From positions 31,917-95,916 of the forward strand of contig CADCLG010000008.1 of NCBI GenBank assembly GCA_902802305.1: a stretch of DNA of 64,000 nucleotides. The letters are read 5' to 3'. Position 1 is the first letter of the stretch. The number at the start of each line of letters is the position of its first letter. The translations under genes were made by a program, and so were the position numbers. Source of the DNA: an uncultured Spirochaetaceae bacterium (GTDB lineage Bacteria > Spirochaetota > Spirochaetia > Treponematales > Treponemataceae). The notes beneath the pieces are model-generated. The model saw only the letters and a list, made by a program, of their open reading frames with translations, searched no databases and was not told the DNA's origin. This document shows positions 24,380-33,591 of this stretch, piece after piece.

Positions 24380-25406
24380 TAGCGGCGGTAAATCCTTTTG
24401 AACGTTCAAAATGTGTTATAAATGCACTTATACCATTATATATTCCAAGGCTTGCTTTTTTCAAGTATGCTTCATTATTCAAAAGCAAGGCTTCTTTTTC
24501 GTTGGAAACAAAACCCAGTTCAATAAGAACGCTAGGCATATTAGAGTTTTTTACTACAAACCACTCTTCTGCTTTTATTCCGCGGGCTTTTGATTCATTT
24601 CCAATTTGTGATTGCAGACCGTCCATAATAAACTTTGCAATCATTATGCTTTCGGTGGTATATTCTTCTTCCATCATTGAGTTAAGAATCGGGAATAAAG
24701 ACTTGTCATCCTCTGCAACAGATTTATCAATTACAGTACGTCTATAGCCTGGAGAAAGATACCAGACTTCATAGCCTGAAGAAGTTTTATTTAAGGAAGA
24801 ATTGACGTGAATTGAAATAAAAAGCACAGCTTCGTTTTCGGGAACTTTAACTCCGTTTGCAATATCAGTACGTTCACTCAGGGAAAGAAAAACATCTTTA
24901 TCGCGCGTAAGAATTATTTTTTTATCCGGATAAGCGGTTTTAAGGCGTTCGTAAAGCATTTTTGCAACTCTGAGATTTATATCTTTTTCCTGAATCAAAA
25001 CTTTTTTACCGTTAATTTCGTAAGTTTTGCCTGCTCCAGGATCCTTGCCACCATGTCCAGCATCAATTAAAATTGCACCAACTTTGAACATATTTTCTGA
25101 ATCATCTGCAAAAAAGTTATTTGCATCTTCAATAAAACGGGCGGAAACATAAATCTGATTATTAACCAGAGTCGGAGCATCGGAAATAATCATTGCAGCG
25201 TTATCTAAAAGCAATATTTCTTCATTTTTTCTAAAGCTTATCTGATGTCCATTTTTTTCCAGCATTCCTGTTTCAGAAAGAGAATCCCAGTAAAAGGTCA
25301 TGCCCTGCTCTTTTGCTTTTTTCATCAGAGAAATATCATTAGCACAAAAGGCAAAGTGAGAAATCATAAGAAAAATCAAAGAAAGAAATATTTTTTTACA
25401 AGTCAT
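24369..25406 (-). CDS. N-acetylmuramoyl-L-alanine amidase (Amidase_3)
   Basis: 345 residues from MTCKKIFLSLIF, chosen for GAGGA just upstream. Signal peptide ending near FAFCA; a short N-terminal region (about 25-100); then the zinc amidase domain. The zinc ligands are in LIDAGHGGKDPGAG and ISIHVNSS, with the Glu ligand in the QEKDINLRVAKML context and the catalytic Glu in SVLIELGFVSNEKEA. The enzyme cuts the bond between MurNAc and the peptide stem during division or flagellar insertion. It lies seven bases after the ATP-grasp gene and overlaps the GerMN gene. Confidence 0.92.
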   Translation of the reverse strand: MTCKKIFLSLIFLMISHFAFCANDISLMKKAKEQGMTFYWDSLSETGMLEKNGHQISFRKNEEILLLDNAAMIISDAPTLVNNQIYVSARFIEDANNFFADDSENMFKVGAILIDAGHGGKDPGAGKTYEINGKKVLIQEKDINLRVAKMLYERLKTAYPDKKIILTRDKDVFLSLSERTDIANGVKVPENEAVLFISIHVNSSLNKTSSGYEVWYLSPGYRRTVIDKSVAEDDKSLFPILNSMMEEEYTTESIMIAKFIMDGLQSQIGNESKARGIKAEEWFVVKNSNMPSVLIELGFVSNEKEALLLNNEAYLKKASLGIYNGISAFITHFERSKGFTAANEN

Positions 25407-25413
25407 AATTTCC

Positions 25414-27054
25414 TCATTCCGCGGAATCGGAGACATATACTAGAGCCTGCAAGCCGCCTCTTAAAAGTGCCGACCAGAATCTTTTTGCATCTAATTCCGG
25501 GTGAACAGGACGAAGCTTATCAAACTTTATGCAGGTCTGCTCAATTGTATTATAGTTCCAATCCCTCATATCTTTATATTCGGATTTTTTTAAAGTTTCT
25601 GGAATAAAATCATAAACTTTTGCATTTTCTGGAATCATACCGCTGATTTCATCAAGTTCTGTCTCGGGAAGCTCAAAAGCATCTGGAGGGAAGCCTGCTT
25701 CATAATCTTTTTCCTTACGCTTTAAATACTTTTCTGTTCGAGTGTTATTGGGTTTTAAAGTGATAAAAACATCGGAAACAGCTTTTTCACAAACACTTGC
25801 GGCTTTTTCCCATTCGCAGCTGAGACTTAAAATATTTCCGCATTTTTCAACGTTATTTCGTGGAAAATCCACCTGGCTGCCTATTGAGACGGTTGCCCTA
25901 GGCAGGTATTCAACTTTTTCCTGATTGCAGCAGTCATCAATGTTTTCTATATTTTCAACTTCTCCAGGAATTGACATCCAGGCTCTTTCTGCACAAACCC
26001 GTTTACATGGTACTTCAAAAAGCTGATATGGAGCACGAATTGCAGAAGCATCACTACCTGTGTAAACAAAATCAAGGGGTTGGCGTTTCTGCTCAAGTAT
26101 ATCTGGTGTCATACCGGCTGCTATTTTGAGGGCTTCTTTTGTAAGATTTAAGCCGGATGCATAAGGATAAGTCCAGCCAGACATATAACCGCCGGAAAGT
26201 CGGCCTGCAATTTCGCCTATCATTGGACCTTTTGAAGTATATTTTATATCAGCTTTAGCAGCTCCACAGCTTAAGCCAAGAGCTTTTGCTCCAAGGGCAA
26301 AGGTACTGATTAATTCATCGCGCATTCTTTTGTCGAGGATTGCAGGCATTGTGTGGCCTACTTCTATAAAGTAAGGCGGATATTTTATATGACGGATGGC
26401 AAAACCTGTAACTGTAAAAGTTCCGTCGTAAACAAGGGCATCTATTGAAAACTCAGGGCCGTCCATATATTCTTCGATAATTGCATTTCCTGTCCGTGAA
26501 GATTCTACTGCGGCTTTTACGGCAGGAAAAAACTCTTCCTGAGTACGAATCATTCTGCAGCCCCGGGCTCCCATATTGTCAACGGGTTTGACAACCAGAG
26601 GCAGGGAAAGTTTTTTAAGAATTTCCTGAAGTATTTTTTCAGCGGCATTTTTTCCGCCAGATAATTCATTTTTTGAGAACTTGCAGAATCTAGGAGAAGG
26701 AACCTTACATTCGTCAAAACAATTTCTCATCTGATTTTTAATACTGGCATTCAGTGCGGCCTGATAGGAATGGGCATTAAGATTTAATTTTTCACAAACA
26801 TAAGAAACAGAAGCTGAAAAATCCGTGCCTGCTGTAAAAACAGCCTTTAATTCACCTTTTTCATTTAATTTTTGAGCGAATGCAAGAATTTGTTCTTTTG
26901 CTTTTAAATCAATCGGCTCAAAGCAATCTGCAAGGGGCACGCAAACGGCATTCTTATCGGCATCAATAACGACAGTTCTGAATCCTAACGATTTTGCCGC
27001 CTGAATTGCAGGCTTCTGCATTAATCCTGCACCTAATATTAAACAAGTTTCCAT
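25414..27054 (-). CDS. ATP-grasp ligase-like enzyme
   Basis: 546 residues. The N-terminal pre-ATP-grasp fold (METCLILGAGLMQKPAIQAAKSLGF) is followed by an ATP-grasp domain (about 105-310): LPLVVKPVDNMGARGCRMI, AIIEEYMDGPEFSIDALVYDG and the metal-binding GEIAGRLSGGYMSGWTYPYASG. The enzyme should form an amide or similar bond through an acyl-phosphate. The C-terminal 230 residues are not recognised. It resembles PurK/carbamoyl-phosphate-synthase-type carboligases, but the substrate is unknown. It sits between the SpsF-SpsG-methyltransferase fusion and the amidase in a tight operon, so a role in building or attaching an envelope or flagellar modification is inferred only from position. Confidence 0.8.
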   Translation of the reverse strand: METCLILGAGLMQKPAIQAAKSLGFRTVVIDADKNAVCVPLADCFEPIDLKAKEQILAFAQKLNEKGELKAVFTAGTDFSASVSYVCEKLNLNAHSYQAALNASIKNQMRNCFDECKVPSPRFCKFSKNELSGGKNAAEKILQEILKKLSLPLVVKPVDNMGARGCRMIRTQEEFFPAVKAAVESSRTGNAIIEEYMDGPEFSIDALVYDGTFTVTGFAIRHIKYPPYFIEVGHTMPAILDKRMRDELISTFALGAKALGLSCGAAKADIKYTSKGPMIGEIAGRLSGGYMSGWTYPYASGLNLTKEALKIAAGMTPDILEQKRQPLDFVYTGSDASAIRAPYQLFEVPCKRVCAERAWMSIPGEVENIENIDDCCNQEKVEYLPRATVSIGSQVDFPRNNVEKCGNILSLSCEWEKAASVCEKAVSDVFITLKPNNTRTEKYLKRKEKDYEAGFPPDAFELPETELDEISGMIPENAKVYDFIPETLKKSEYKDMRDWNYNTIEQTCIKFDKLRPVHPELDAKRFWSALLRGGLQALVYVSDSAE

Positions 27055-27072
27055 AAAATAATTCTCTCTTTT

Positions 27073-29547
27073 TTATAAATCTTTATCTGTTGTTTTCCGG
27101 CAATAGATTTCCATTGTATCGCCCAGATTTTTTAAGCGACTCATTTTATCTATACAACGCCATTTCAAACTACCCGGCTGGGAGTTTGATTTTTTTATTG
27201 AAGGGAATCTTTCCGGATGATGCCCTGTTGAAATTATTTTTTCTACAGTAAACCCATATTTCTGTAAAATCTTCCAGGCACGGGAGGGTTCCCAAATAGA
27301 AAAATGATCAGTCGGACTAATCTTATAAAAATTATCTGAATCACTCTTTGCAGAAATTCCTTCACCAGATGGTGTTGAAAAAGCAAAAATTCCGCCTTTT
27401 TTAAGAATACTGCTGACTTTGTTTAGTACGCTATCCAAATCTTTAAAATGCTCAATAACGTACCACATTGTAACTGCGTCAAACTGAGAAATACCAAACT
27501 CGTTTACAGTATCAATCTCTGGGAAGGCAGAACAACTGGCAGGAAAATGAAGCTCTTTTTTTACATAAGAAACCGCATCTTCGGAAATATCTGTACCAAA
27601 AGGATTCATGCCCAAATCATTTGCGGCAGAAAGGAAAGGACCATAAGCACAGCCTATATCAAGTACATTTTTTGAGCTGTCAGCCATTTGCAGATTATTC
27701 ATGACAGCTACTCTTTTAAGGCACTGCTTTTTTATTGTTTCAAAATCTTCCTGATAGGTTTTGCCGTACTGCTTTTTGTAATCTTCAAAAAAATAAGCTT
27801 TTTGATAAACCTTATCGGCTTCTGTTGAAAAGGACATATAAACGATTCCGCAATTGCAACAGCGGCGATAAGTTCGTGTAGAATTTCTTGAAACAATTTT
27901 ATCAGGCTGCGAATTTGTCTGATGACATACCGGACAATTCATTTTTTTACCTTTTGAAATTGTATTTATAAACAAGCCCAGGGATTTTTGTTCTATACTT
28001 AAAGGCAATTCAGGGAAAACTTTAGGAGACATGAGCGCGTCCGTCAGTTTTTTCTCGTTAAGGGCATTCTCAGGGACATAGGCAAAATTATATTTTTGAG
28101 CAAGCTGTTCATGTAGTTTTGAACTTGCAAGAAGAATTACCGCACAACCGGCAAAAAATGCTTCAAAAGCAGTAAGCCCATAATGAGTTACAACTAAATC
28201 ATATTTATACAGCTGATTTTTAAGATTCTGAATTGGAGGAATAAATTGAATATTATCAATTTGCTTTTGAGCTCCTACAGTTTTTTCAATATCACCGGAA
28301 ATAACAGCGGTAATTTTTGAATCCGGATACAATCGTCCTAAAAGTGCAGAAACTGGAACTGTAAGACCGGCAGGATCTTCACCGCCAATACAAACTAAAA
28401 TGTTTTCGAACTGACGATTTTTATTTGTTTTTACGTTTTCGGGCTTTTTTATAAAGCTGGTATCAAAAAGATTTGCCGGACGCAGGCATTTATATGAAGG
28501 AATTATATCAAGAAGATAATCAGAATAATCGGTAAACTCAGAGCCTTCATCAATAGAAATTATAGTTTTAGCTTTTTCAAAAGCTTTTAAATCTTCCGGG
28601 GTCAATTCAAAGCAGTCTGTGACAATTACTGGTGAAAAAGTTTCATCAGGAAGCTGGTCTATAATCTGAACATCTTTTAAGCCCTTCTGTTTATATTCTT
28701 CTATAAGAGCAGAACTTGCTTCAAGAGAAGAGTTTTTAGGAATATAAATGAACTCGTTTGAATCAATTGTCGCATTTAGGCAACGGTGGAGATGACCTGT
28801 TCCATGGCCTTTTTTTACAGAAGGATAAAATACAACTGGATTTTTTACATAATCAGAAGTGCAGGCTTCCACAATTTGTTCTGTTGTATAAGGGGCGCTT
28901 ACATTTTTATCAGAAAGATAATTTACTATTGAAGTTGCCCGTAAAAAATCGGAAGGAGTATCGATTGTGGTACGTAAATCAGGATAATAAAAACGTGCCG
29001 GAGCTTTTATAAAATGACAGCTGAACTTTTCCTTGTGATTATAAAGAGCTGGTCCAACATGCTCCAAATCATAAGGGTCGGAAGTTTCTTCTGCAGCTTT
29101 GAGCATGGCTTTTCCACTGAAGATTTCTACGCCAGAACCATGCGGCAAGCCCGTATAAGTAAGATAATCACATGGAATCTTGGATTTACAGCGGTTTTCA
29201 AATTCTACCAGGCTGGCTTCTGCGGCTTCGTAAAATAAAAAGGGATTATCGGCTGTGGCACGGATGATTGTTTCTGCTTTTATTTTTTTGATTAAATCAC
29301 AATAACGTTTTAAAACATTGTTCAAATCACCGGCAAAACATTCAAAATCATTTTTTTCACAGATTTTTTTTAAGGTCGGATAAGAGTCTTCGTCGGTTGC
29401 AACAAAATATCTGTCCGCTTTAATTTTGTGCATTGATAAAAGAACCCACTCAAGCACACTTTTTCCGCCAAGTTCTTTTATTGCTTTTTGCGGTAAACGT
29501 GAGGAAGATAATCGGCACTGTATGATGACTGCACGTTTAGTTTTCAT
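27073..29547 (-). CDS. Triple fusion: SpsF-like cytidylyltransferase, SpsG/PseG-like domain and SAM methyltransferase
   Basis: 824 residues; ATG chosen because it overlaps the previous stop by 11 bases. Domain 1 (about 1-235) is an SpsF/NeuA-like nucleotidyltransferase: VIIQCRLSSSRLPQKAIKELGGKS, RATADNPFL. Domain 2 (about 240-535) is SpsG/PseG-like with the GHGTGHLHRC glycine loop, ILVCIGGEDPAG and THYGLTAFEAFFAGC. Domain 3 (about 540-820) has a four-Cys zinc knuckle (CPVCHQ, CCNCG) and a class I methyltransferase with VLDIGCAYGPFLSAA and MWYVIEHFKDLDSVL. PseF- and PseG-type enzymes make activated nonulosonic acids, so the fusion suggests synthesis and methylation of a sugar-acid-like unit. 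Confidence 0.85.
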   Translation of the reverse strand: MKTKRAVIIQCRLSSSRLPQKAIKELGGKSVLEWVLLSMHKIKADRYFVATDEDSYPTLKKICEKNDFECFAGDLNNVLKRYCDLIKKIKAETIIRATADNPFLFYEAAEASLVEFENRCKSKIPCDYLTYTGLPHGSGVEIFSGKAMLKAAEETSDPYDLEHVGPALYNHKEKFSCHFIKAPARFYYPDLRTTIDTPSDFLRATSIVNYLSDKNVSAPYTTEQIVEACTSDYVKNPVVFYPSVKKGHGTGHLHRCLNATIDSNEFIYIPKNSSLEASSALIEEYKQKGLKDVQIIDQLPDETFSPVIVTDCFELTPEDLKAFEKAKTIISIDEGSEFTDYSDYLLDIIPSYKCLRPANLFDTSFIKKPENVKTNKNRQFENILVCIGGEDPAGLTVPVSALLGRLYPDSKITAVISGDIEKTVGAQKQIDNIQFIPPIQNLKNQLYKYDLVVTHYGLTAFEAFFAGCAVILLASSKLHEQLAQKYNFAYVPENALNEKKLTDALMSPKVFPELPLSIEQKSLGLFINTISKGKKMNCPVCHQTNSQPDKIVSRNSTRTYRRCCNCGIVYMSFSTEADKVYQKAYFFEDYKKQYGKTYQEDFETIKKQCLKRVAVMNNLQMADSSKNVLDIGCAYGPFLSAANDLGMNPFGTDISEDAVSYVKKELHFPASCSAFPEIDTVNEFGISQFDAVTMWYVIEHFKDLDSVLNKVSSILKKGGIFAFSTPSGEGISAKSDSDNFYKISPTDHFSIWEPSRAWKILQKYGFTVEKIISTGHHPERFPSIKKSNSQPGSLKWRCIDKMSRLKNLGDTMEIYCRKTTDKDL

Positions 29548-30502
29548 TTTCTTGTGACCACCCTGCAACTAAAGTCTGCAAATCCATTTTAAATCTATAC
29601 TTATTTTTTTCAACCCACTCTTTTGCAAGTTTGAACTGTCTGCGTGCCTCAAAAAGTCCGCATGAGGAGCGATTGTAAAATTTGAAGAAGGACGAATTGC
29701 GGATGTAGGCGCGCTCATTTTTAAATCGCAGCATTTCATTTTTTAAGTAGTAACGAATATAGTCCATATTTATGGTTTTGTCTTCAACTGGAACATCATC
29801 GATATATGAAAACTGAAGTAAGGTTGTCAATTTTGTTTCTTCACCAAAAAGCCAGGAACGAAGGGCAAAATCCAGATTCTGCCAGTAAGGAGAAGTAATT
29901 GTATAATCAAAACCGCCTACCTGAATGAATTTTTTGCGGTTATACAAGGCAATATAATCCATTGGATAGAGGGTTTTAACATTTTCGGTTACTAAAAACG
30001 ATGAATCTATAATAAAATGCGATTTTTCTGCTCCAGGAGAAAACCTTGTTGATAAACCATTTTTATTTTTGTCCATAAGGCGGGGAACCAGGCAGTAGAG
30101 ATTTTCCTGCATAAGACGTTCTGCAAGGTTTTTTAAAATAACGCCTGAGGGGATGTAAAGACTGTCCCGCAAAACAAGGACATAATCAGATTTTATTTCG
30201 CTCATTGCAAGGTTTATCATTTCGCCATCTGTAGCTTTTTCAAGAGGGATGATAAATTTAACCGATGGAAACTTTTTTACAATATCATCTGTAGAAAAAT
30301 TTTCAGAATTGCTTTCAATTGAGACTATTGAATTAAACTTGCATGTTATCAGATTTTCAAAAACGTGCATCTTAAAATGACTGGCACTAGTATTTAAGAG
30401 AATCACGGAAATATTCAAGGCATCAGGTCCCTTGTATTCAATACCGCCAATCACCCTGCGATTAATCTGATGTTCATCAAAAGTTAAAGGTATAGTATTC
30501 AT
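29537..30502 (-). CDS. GT-A-like glycosyltransferase
   Basis: 321 residues from MNTIPLTFDEHQINRR, chosen for AAGGA six bases upstream; it overlaps the spiro-SPASM gene by 26 bases. The N-terminal GT2-like fold reads ISVILLNTSASHFKMHVFENLI, then SDYVLVLRDSLYIPSGVILKNLAERL, with the expected acceptor loop VGGFDYTITSPYWQNLDFALRSW. No signal peptide or membrane segment. The donor and acceptor are unknown. Operon position between spiro-SPASM and the SpsF-SpsG fusion suggests it uses the sugar built there. Confidence 0.75.
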   Translation of the reverse strand: MNTIPLTFDEHQINRRVIGGIEYKGPDALNISVILLNTSASHFKMHVFENLITCKFNSIVSIESNSENFSTDDIVKKFPSVKFIIPLEKATDGEMINLAMSEIKSDYVLVLRDSLYIPSGVILKNLAERLMQENLYCLVPRLMDKNKNGLSTRFSPGAEKSHFIIDSSFLVTENVKTLYPMDYIALYNRKKFIQVGGFDYTITSPYWQNLDFALRSWLFGEETKLTTLLQFSYIDDVPVEDKTINMDYIRYYLKNEMLRFKNERAYIRNSSFFKFYNRSSCGLFEARRQFKLAKEWVEKNKYRFKMDLQTLVAGWSQENEN

Positions 30503-32012
30503 CACAATCCTTACATTTATTTTTGTATATTCCATTCATCTGGTCATTCAGAACAGAATCTGTTTTTTGCCAGATAGATTCAAGACTTTCTTCAAAAACA
30601 TTGCCGATTATCCCGTCCAGAACATATTCGCGGCAGAAAGGCACACTTCCATCGGTAAGAATTGTCATATCACGGCGTAGGTGCCAGCAGACATTTCTTT
30701 CAATCGGGGATAAATCAGCAGGTTTACATTGAGGAAGAAGCTTTGCAAAGTCATCATACTTTTGAATAATAAATTCTCCCTGTGACGGATTTGTTTTTTC
30801 ATTCCAATATCTGAAAAAACTTTCCAATTCTTCTTCGTTTTCATTCATTCTTATAAACTGAGGATAAACGCAATGAGGAATTACCACAGCAAGTTTTTTT
30901 ACAGCTTCTACAGATTTTTCAAGACTGGCTTCTTGTCCATGGATTTTTTTGTAAGTTGCATCAGAAAAGGCATCCATTTTTACCACAAACATAATTTTCT
31001 GCCAGCCGTTTGTACGTTCTTCAGCCATATCAACAACTTTTCCAAGTTCACTGCAAAAATCATCAGTAATAAAAGAACCGTCGCTTTCAATAATTACAGA
31101 AAGTCCTTTATAAGACAAAATCTTTTCAATAAATTTTAAAAGCTCAGGATGATAAGAAGCTTCTCCCCAGGCAGACAGTCCGATTACAGCGTTGTCACTA
31201 AAATTATAAATTCGGTTGATTAAATCAGAAAACTTTTCAAAATCCATACATTTTTTTGCTTCATTCGGAAGAAGGCCAGTTTTCTGCTGATAAGCTTTTG
31301 CATAAGGACAGTATAAACAGGAATGACCGCCAAAATTCGTAATCTGAATATTATAGAAAGCAGGAAGTGTTTTCAAAATCCCAGGCGTCTCAGAAGCAAT
31401 TTTACAAATTTCATTTACAGCCAAAGCTTTTCCCTGATTTTTTCCCTGAATTTTCTCAAAAAGCCGCTGGCAGGCAATAAAATTTTCTTTTTTTCCGCAA
31501 TCAAAACTAAAACGGAAAAGCCGCCAGTCATTTTCTGCAATCAGAGTTTCAACTTCAAAAGCATTTATATCATTTTTTATAAAATCAAAAATTCCAGTTC
31601 TTGTAACTTTTTTCTGTCCAGCCTCTGCAAACTTTGTTTTTGAAAGTTCAAAAAGAATTGCAACAGTTCCTGCATCGATAATTTCAGGTGCAAAACCATA
31701 AGAATAGCCGTCTGCATAAGTATATTCAGCCTCATAATCTGTATGAAATTTTAAAAGCTGCTTTGTAAGCTCCAGATTCAAAAAAGGCAAATCATGATAA
31801 GAAACAATTACAGAATCAGCCTTTTCTTCAAGGCATAATTCATTTATTTTGCCAAAAAGCTCCTGCATATTCGAGCATTTTACGACAAAACTTGGAAAAC
31901 CTAATTTTTCTGCCCATAAATCAGCTGCTTCAAGACTTGAAAGCCCATTAAAAACTTTTTTTTCAGCATAAGGACCAGAATAATCTTCATAAAAAATAAT
32001 TATACTTTTCAT
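30477..32012 (-). CDS. spiro-SPASM protein (radical-SAM-like, incomplete Cys motif)
   Basis: 511 residues from MKSIIIFYEDYSGPYAEKKVFNG; an upstream in-frame extension would overlap xseA. The N-terminal 200 residues resemble a nucleotidyltransferase-like region (VIVSYHDLPFLNLELTKQLL). From about 220 there is a radical-SAM-like barrel with the motif GGHSCLYCPY: Cys232 and Cys235 are present but the first Cys of CxxxCxxC is Gly228. A C-terminal SPASM region has CWHLRRDMTILTDGSVPFC (Cys, then GxxxxC) and CKDC, but ends before the usual last Cys pair. The spiro-SPASM family is, from memory, confined to spirochetes and uncharacterised. It heads the operon that includes the glycosyltransferase and SpsF-SpsG fusion. 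Confidence 0.82.
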   Translation of the reverse strand: MKSIIIFYEDYSGPYAEKKVFNGLSSLEAADLWAEKLGFPSFVVKCSNMQELFGKINELCLEEKADSVIVSYHDLPFLNLELTKQLLKFHTDYEAEYTYADGYSYGFAPEIIDAGTVAILFELSKTKFAEAGQKKVTRTGIFDFIKNDINAFEVETLIAENDWRLFRFSFDCGKKENFIACQRLFEKIQGKNQGKALAVNEICKIASETPGILKTLPAFYNIQITNFGGHSCLYCPYAKAYQQKTGLLPNEAKKCMDFEKFSDLINRIYNFSDNAVIGLSAWGEASYHPELLKFIEKILSYKGLSVIIESDGSFITDDFCSELGKVVDMAEERTNGWQKIMFVVKMDAFSDATYKKIHGQEASLEKSVEAVKKLAVVIPHCVYPQFIRMNENEEELESFFRYWNEKTNPSQGEFIIQKYDDFAKLLPQCKPADLSPIERNVCWHLRRDMTILTDGSVPFCREYVLDGIIGNVFEESLESIWQKTDSVLNDQMNGIYKNKCKDCDEYYTFNF

Positions 32013-32034
32013 CCCTTTACTTATCGGCAATCGA

Positions 32035-32063
32035 TTGAACAAGTTAATGGAATTGAATAAAAT
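32035..32063 (+). promoter_or_regulatory. xseA promoter TTGAAC-17-TAAAAT, leaderless spacing
   Basis: -35 at 32035-32040, -10 at 32058-32063, then seven bases to the ATG at 32071. There is no Shine-Dalgarno sequence. Confidence 0.55.
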
Positions 32064-32070
32064 ATTTTTC

Positions 32071-33282
32071 ATGCAGTCTCCATCAAACGAAGTACAGATT
32101 TTTTCGGTCACCCAGATTACTGAATACATAAAAGAAATCCTTGAATCAACATTTCGGACAATAACTATTGAAGGTGAAATCTCAAACTGGAAACCTAGTT
32201 CTTCCGGCCATATATATTTTACCCTCAAAGACAATAACTCACAGTTAAGAGCTGTAATGTTCAGGGGAAATGCATATTATCTTTCATTCCGACCAAAAGA
32301 TGGTGATAAAGTCAGATGTACCGGTAGTATTTCGGTTTATGGTCCACAGGGCTCTTACCAGCTGATTGTTACAAAAATGGAAGAAGCTGGCAGCGGAAAC
32401 ATCCTTCAAATGCTGGAAGAAAGAAAGCGACGGCTGGCTGCAGAAGGTCTTTTTGATGAAGCAAATAAAAAAGCAATTCCTTTGTTTCCAAAAACAATTG
32501 GTGTAGTTACAAGTCCAACAGGAGCCGCAATCCGTGATATTCTGCAGATTACAAGACGACGAAACAAAGGAGTAAGCGTTACAATTCTACCTGCCCTTGT
32601 TCAGGGGGAAGGGGCAGCTCAGACAATTGCCAAAATGATTGAAATCGCTAATTTTTATGAATTATGCGATGTACTTATAGTAGGACGAGGTGGTGGTTCG
32701 CTGGAAGATTTGCTGCCCTTTAGTGAAGAAATTGTGGTACGGGCAGTTGCAGCTTCAAAAATTCCGGTAATTTCGGCAGTTGGACACGAAATTGACTGGG
32801 CTTTGTGTGATTACGCAGCAGATAAAAGAGCTGCCACACCATCAGCCGCCGCAGAAATAGCAGTTCCTCTTGCCGGTGACATTTTACAGCAGCTTGATTC
32901 TTACAAAAATGAACTTTACACCCAGATAAAGCACAAGGTTGACCATTCACGTCTGATTATAAAAAGCTTCAACCCCGAATCCCTGGAAATACGCTTCAGA
33001 AACATACAGCAGCCTTTATTAAACAGATTTGACAGCGCAAAAGAAAACCTCAGTAAAAATATGCTGGATAAAATAAAGGATTTAAGAAATAAAATAGATA
33101 ATTGCAGGACAATTTTAGAAAATGCCAGCCCGGAAACTATCTTTAAACGCGGATATTCCATGGTAAGGGATAAATCTGGCAGAATAATCAGAGATGCAGC
33201 TAGTGTCAGCCAAGGCGAAAGCATAGAAATTACACCTGCAAAAGGAAAAATAAGTGCCACTATAACATCGACCACGAATTAA
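32071..33282 (+). CDS. xseA: Exodeoxyribonuclease VII large subunit
   Basis: 403 residues from MQSPSNEVQIFSVTQITEYIK, the start that best matches the family; in-frame starts further upstream have no ribosome site. N-terminal OB-fold (SNWKPSSSGHIYFTLKD, LRAVMFRGN), then the catalytic domain with GVVTSPTGAAIRDI, VGRGGGSLEDLLPF and SAVGHEIDWALCDYAADKRAATPSAAAE, and a coiled-coil C-terminus. With XseB it degrades single-stranded DNA to oligonucleotides. It is divergent from the spiro-SPASM gene with 58 bases between starts and leads into xseB and mutL. The promoter gives leaderless spacing. Confidence 0.95.
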   Translation: MQSPSNEVQIFSVTQITEYIKEILESTFRTITIEGEISNWKPSSSGHIYFTLKDNNSQLRAVMFRGNAYYLSFRPKDGDKVRCTGSISVYGPQGSYQLIVTKMEEAGSGNILQMLEERKRRLAAEGLFDEANKKAIPLFPKTIGVVTSPTGAAIRDILQITRRRNKGVSVTILPALVQGEGAAQTIAKMIEIANFYELCDVLIVGRGGGSLEDLLPFSEEIVVRAVAASKIPVISAVGHEIDWALCDYAADKRAATPSAAAEIAVPLAGDILQQLDSYKNELYTQIKHKVDHSRLIIKSFNPESLEIRFRNIQQPLLNRFDSAKENLSKNMLDKIKDLRNKIDNCRTILENASPETIFKRGYSMVRDKSGRIIRDAASVSQGESIEITPAKGKISATITSTTN

Positions 33283-33333
33283 ATACACGAATTAAATAAT
33301 TTTGTAATAAAAATGAAAAATCAGGAGGATTTA

Positions 33334-33591
33334 ATGAATACATTTGAAGAAAAACTTAATCATCTGGAAAAACTGACAGCGGATATAAAACGCAGCGACA
33401 TTTCACTGGAAGATGCCCTCAAAGATTTTGAAGAAGGAATCAAACTTGCAGCAGGCATGGAAAAAGAACTTGACCAGATTGAAGGCAAAATCCAGATTCT
33501 TATGAACGAACCGCATCCAATGGCAAAAGATAATCCTCCAGAAATGGAACTTTTTAACGACGAAAGAGAATTAAACGGAACAAGAAAATGA
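33334..33591 (+). CDS. xseB: Exodeoxyribonuclease VII small subunit
   Basis: 85 residues from the ATG preceded by AGGAGG; an ATG 21 bases upstream has no ribosome site. Typical XseB: FEEKLNHLEKLTADIKRSDISLEDALKDFEEGIKLA, a two-helix protein that wraps XseA. It overlaps the mutL start by four bases (ATGA), so the two are translationally coupled. Confidence 0.95.
   Translation: MNTFEEKLNHLEKLTADIKRSDISLEDALKDFEEGIKLAAGMEKELDQIEGKIQILMNEPHPMAKDNPPEMELFNDERELNGTRK

Noticed and set aside
32013..32234. N-terminal extension of the spiro-SPASM protein
   Set aside because: It overlaps the xseA coding region on the other strand and has no family-like sequence.
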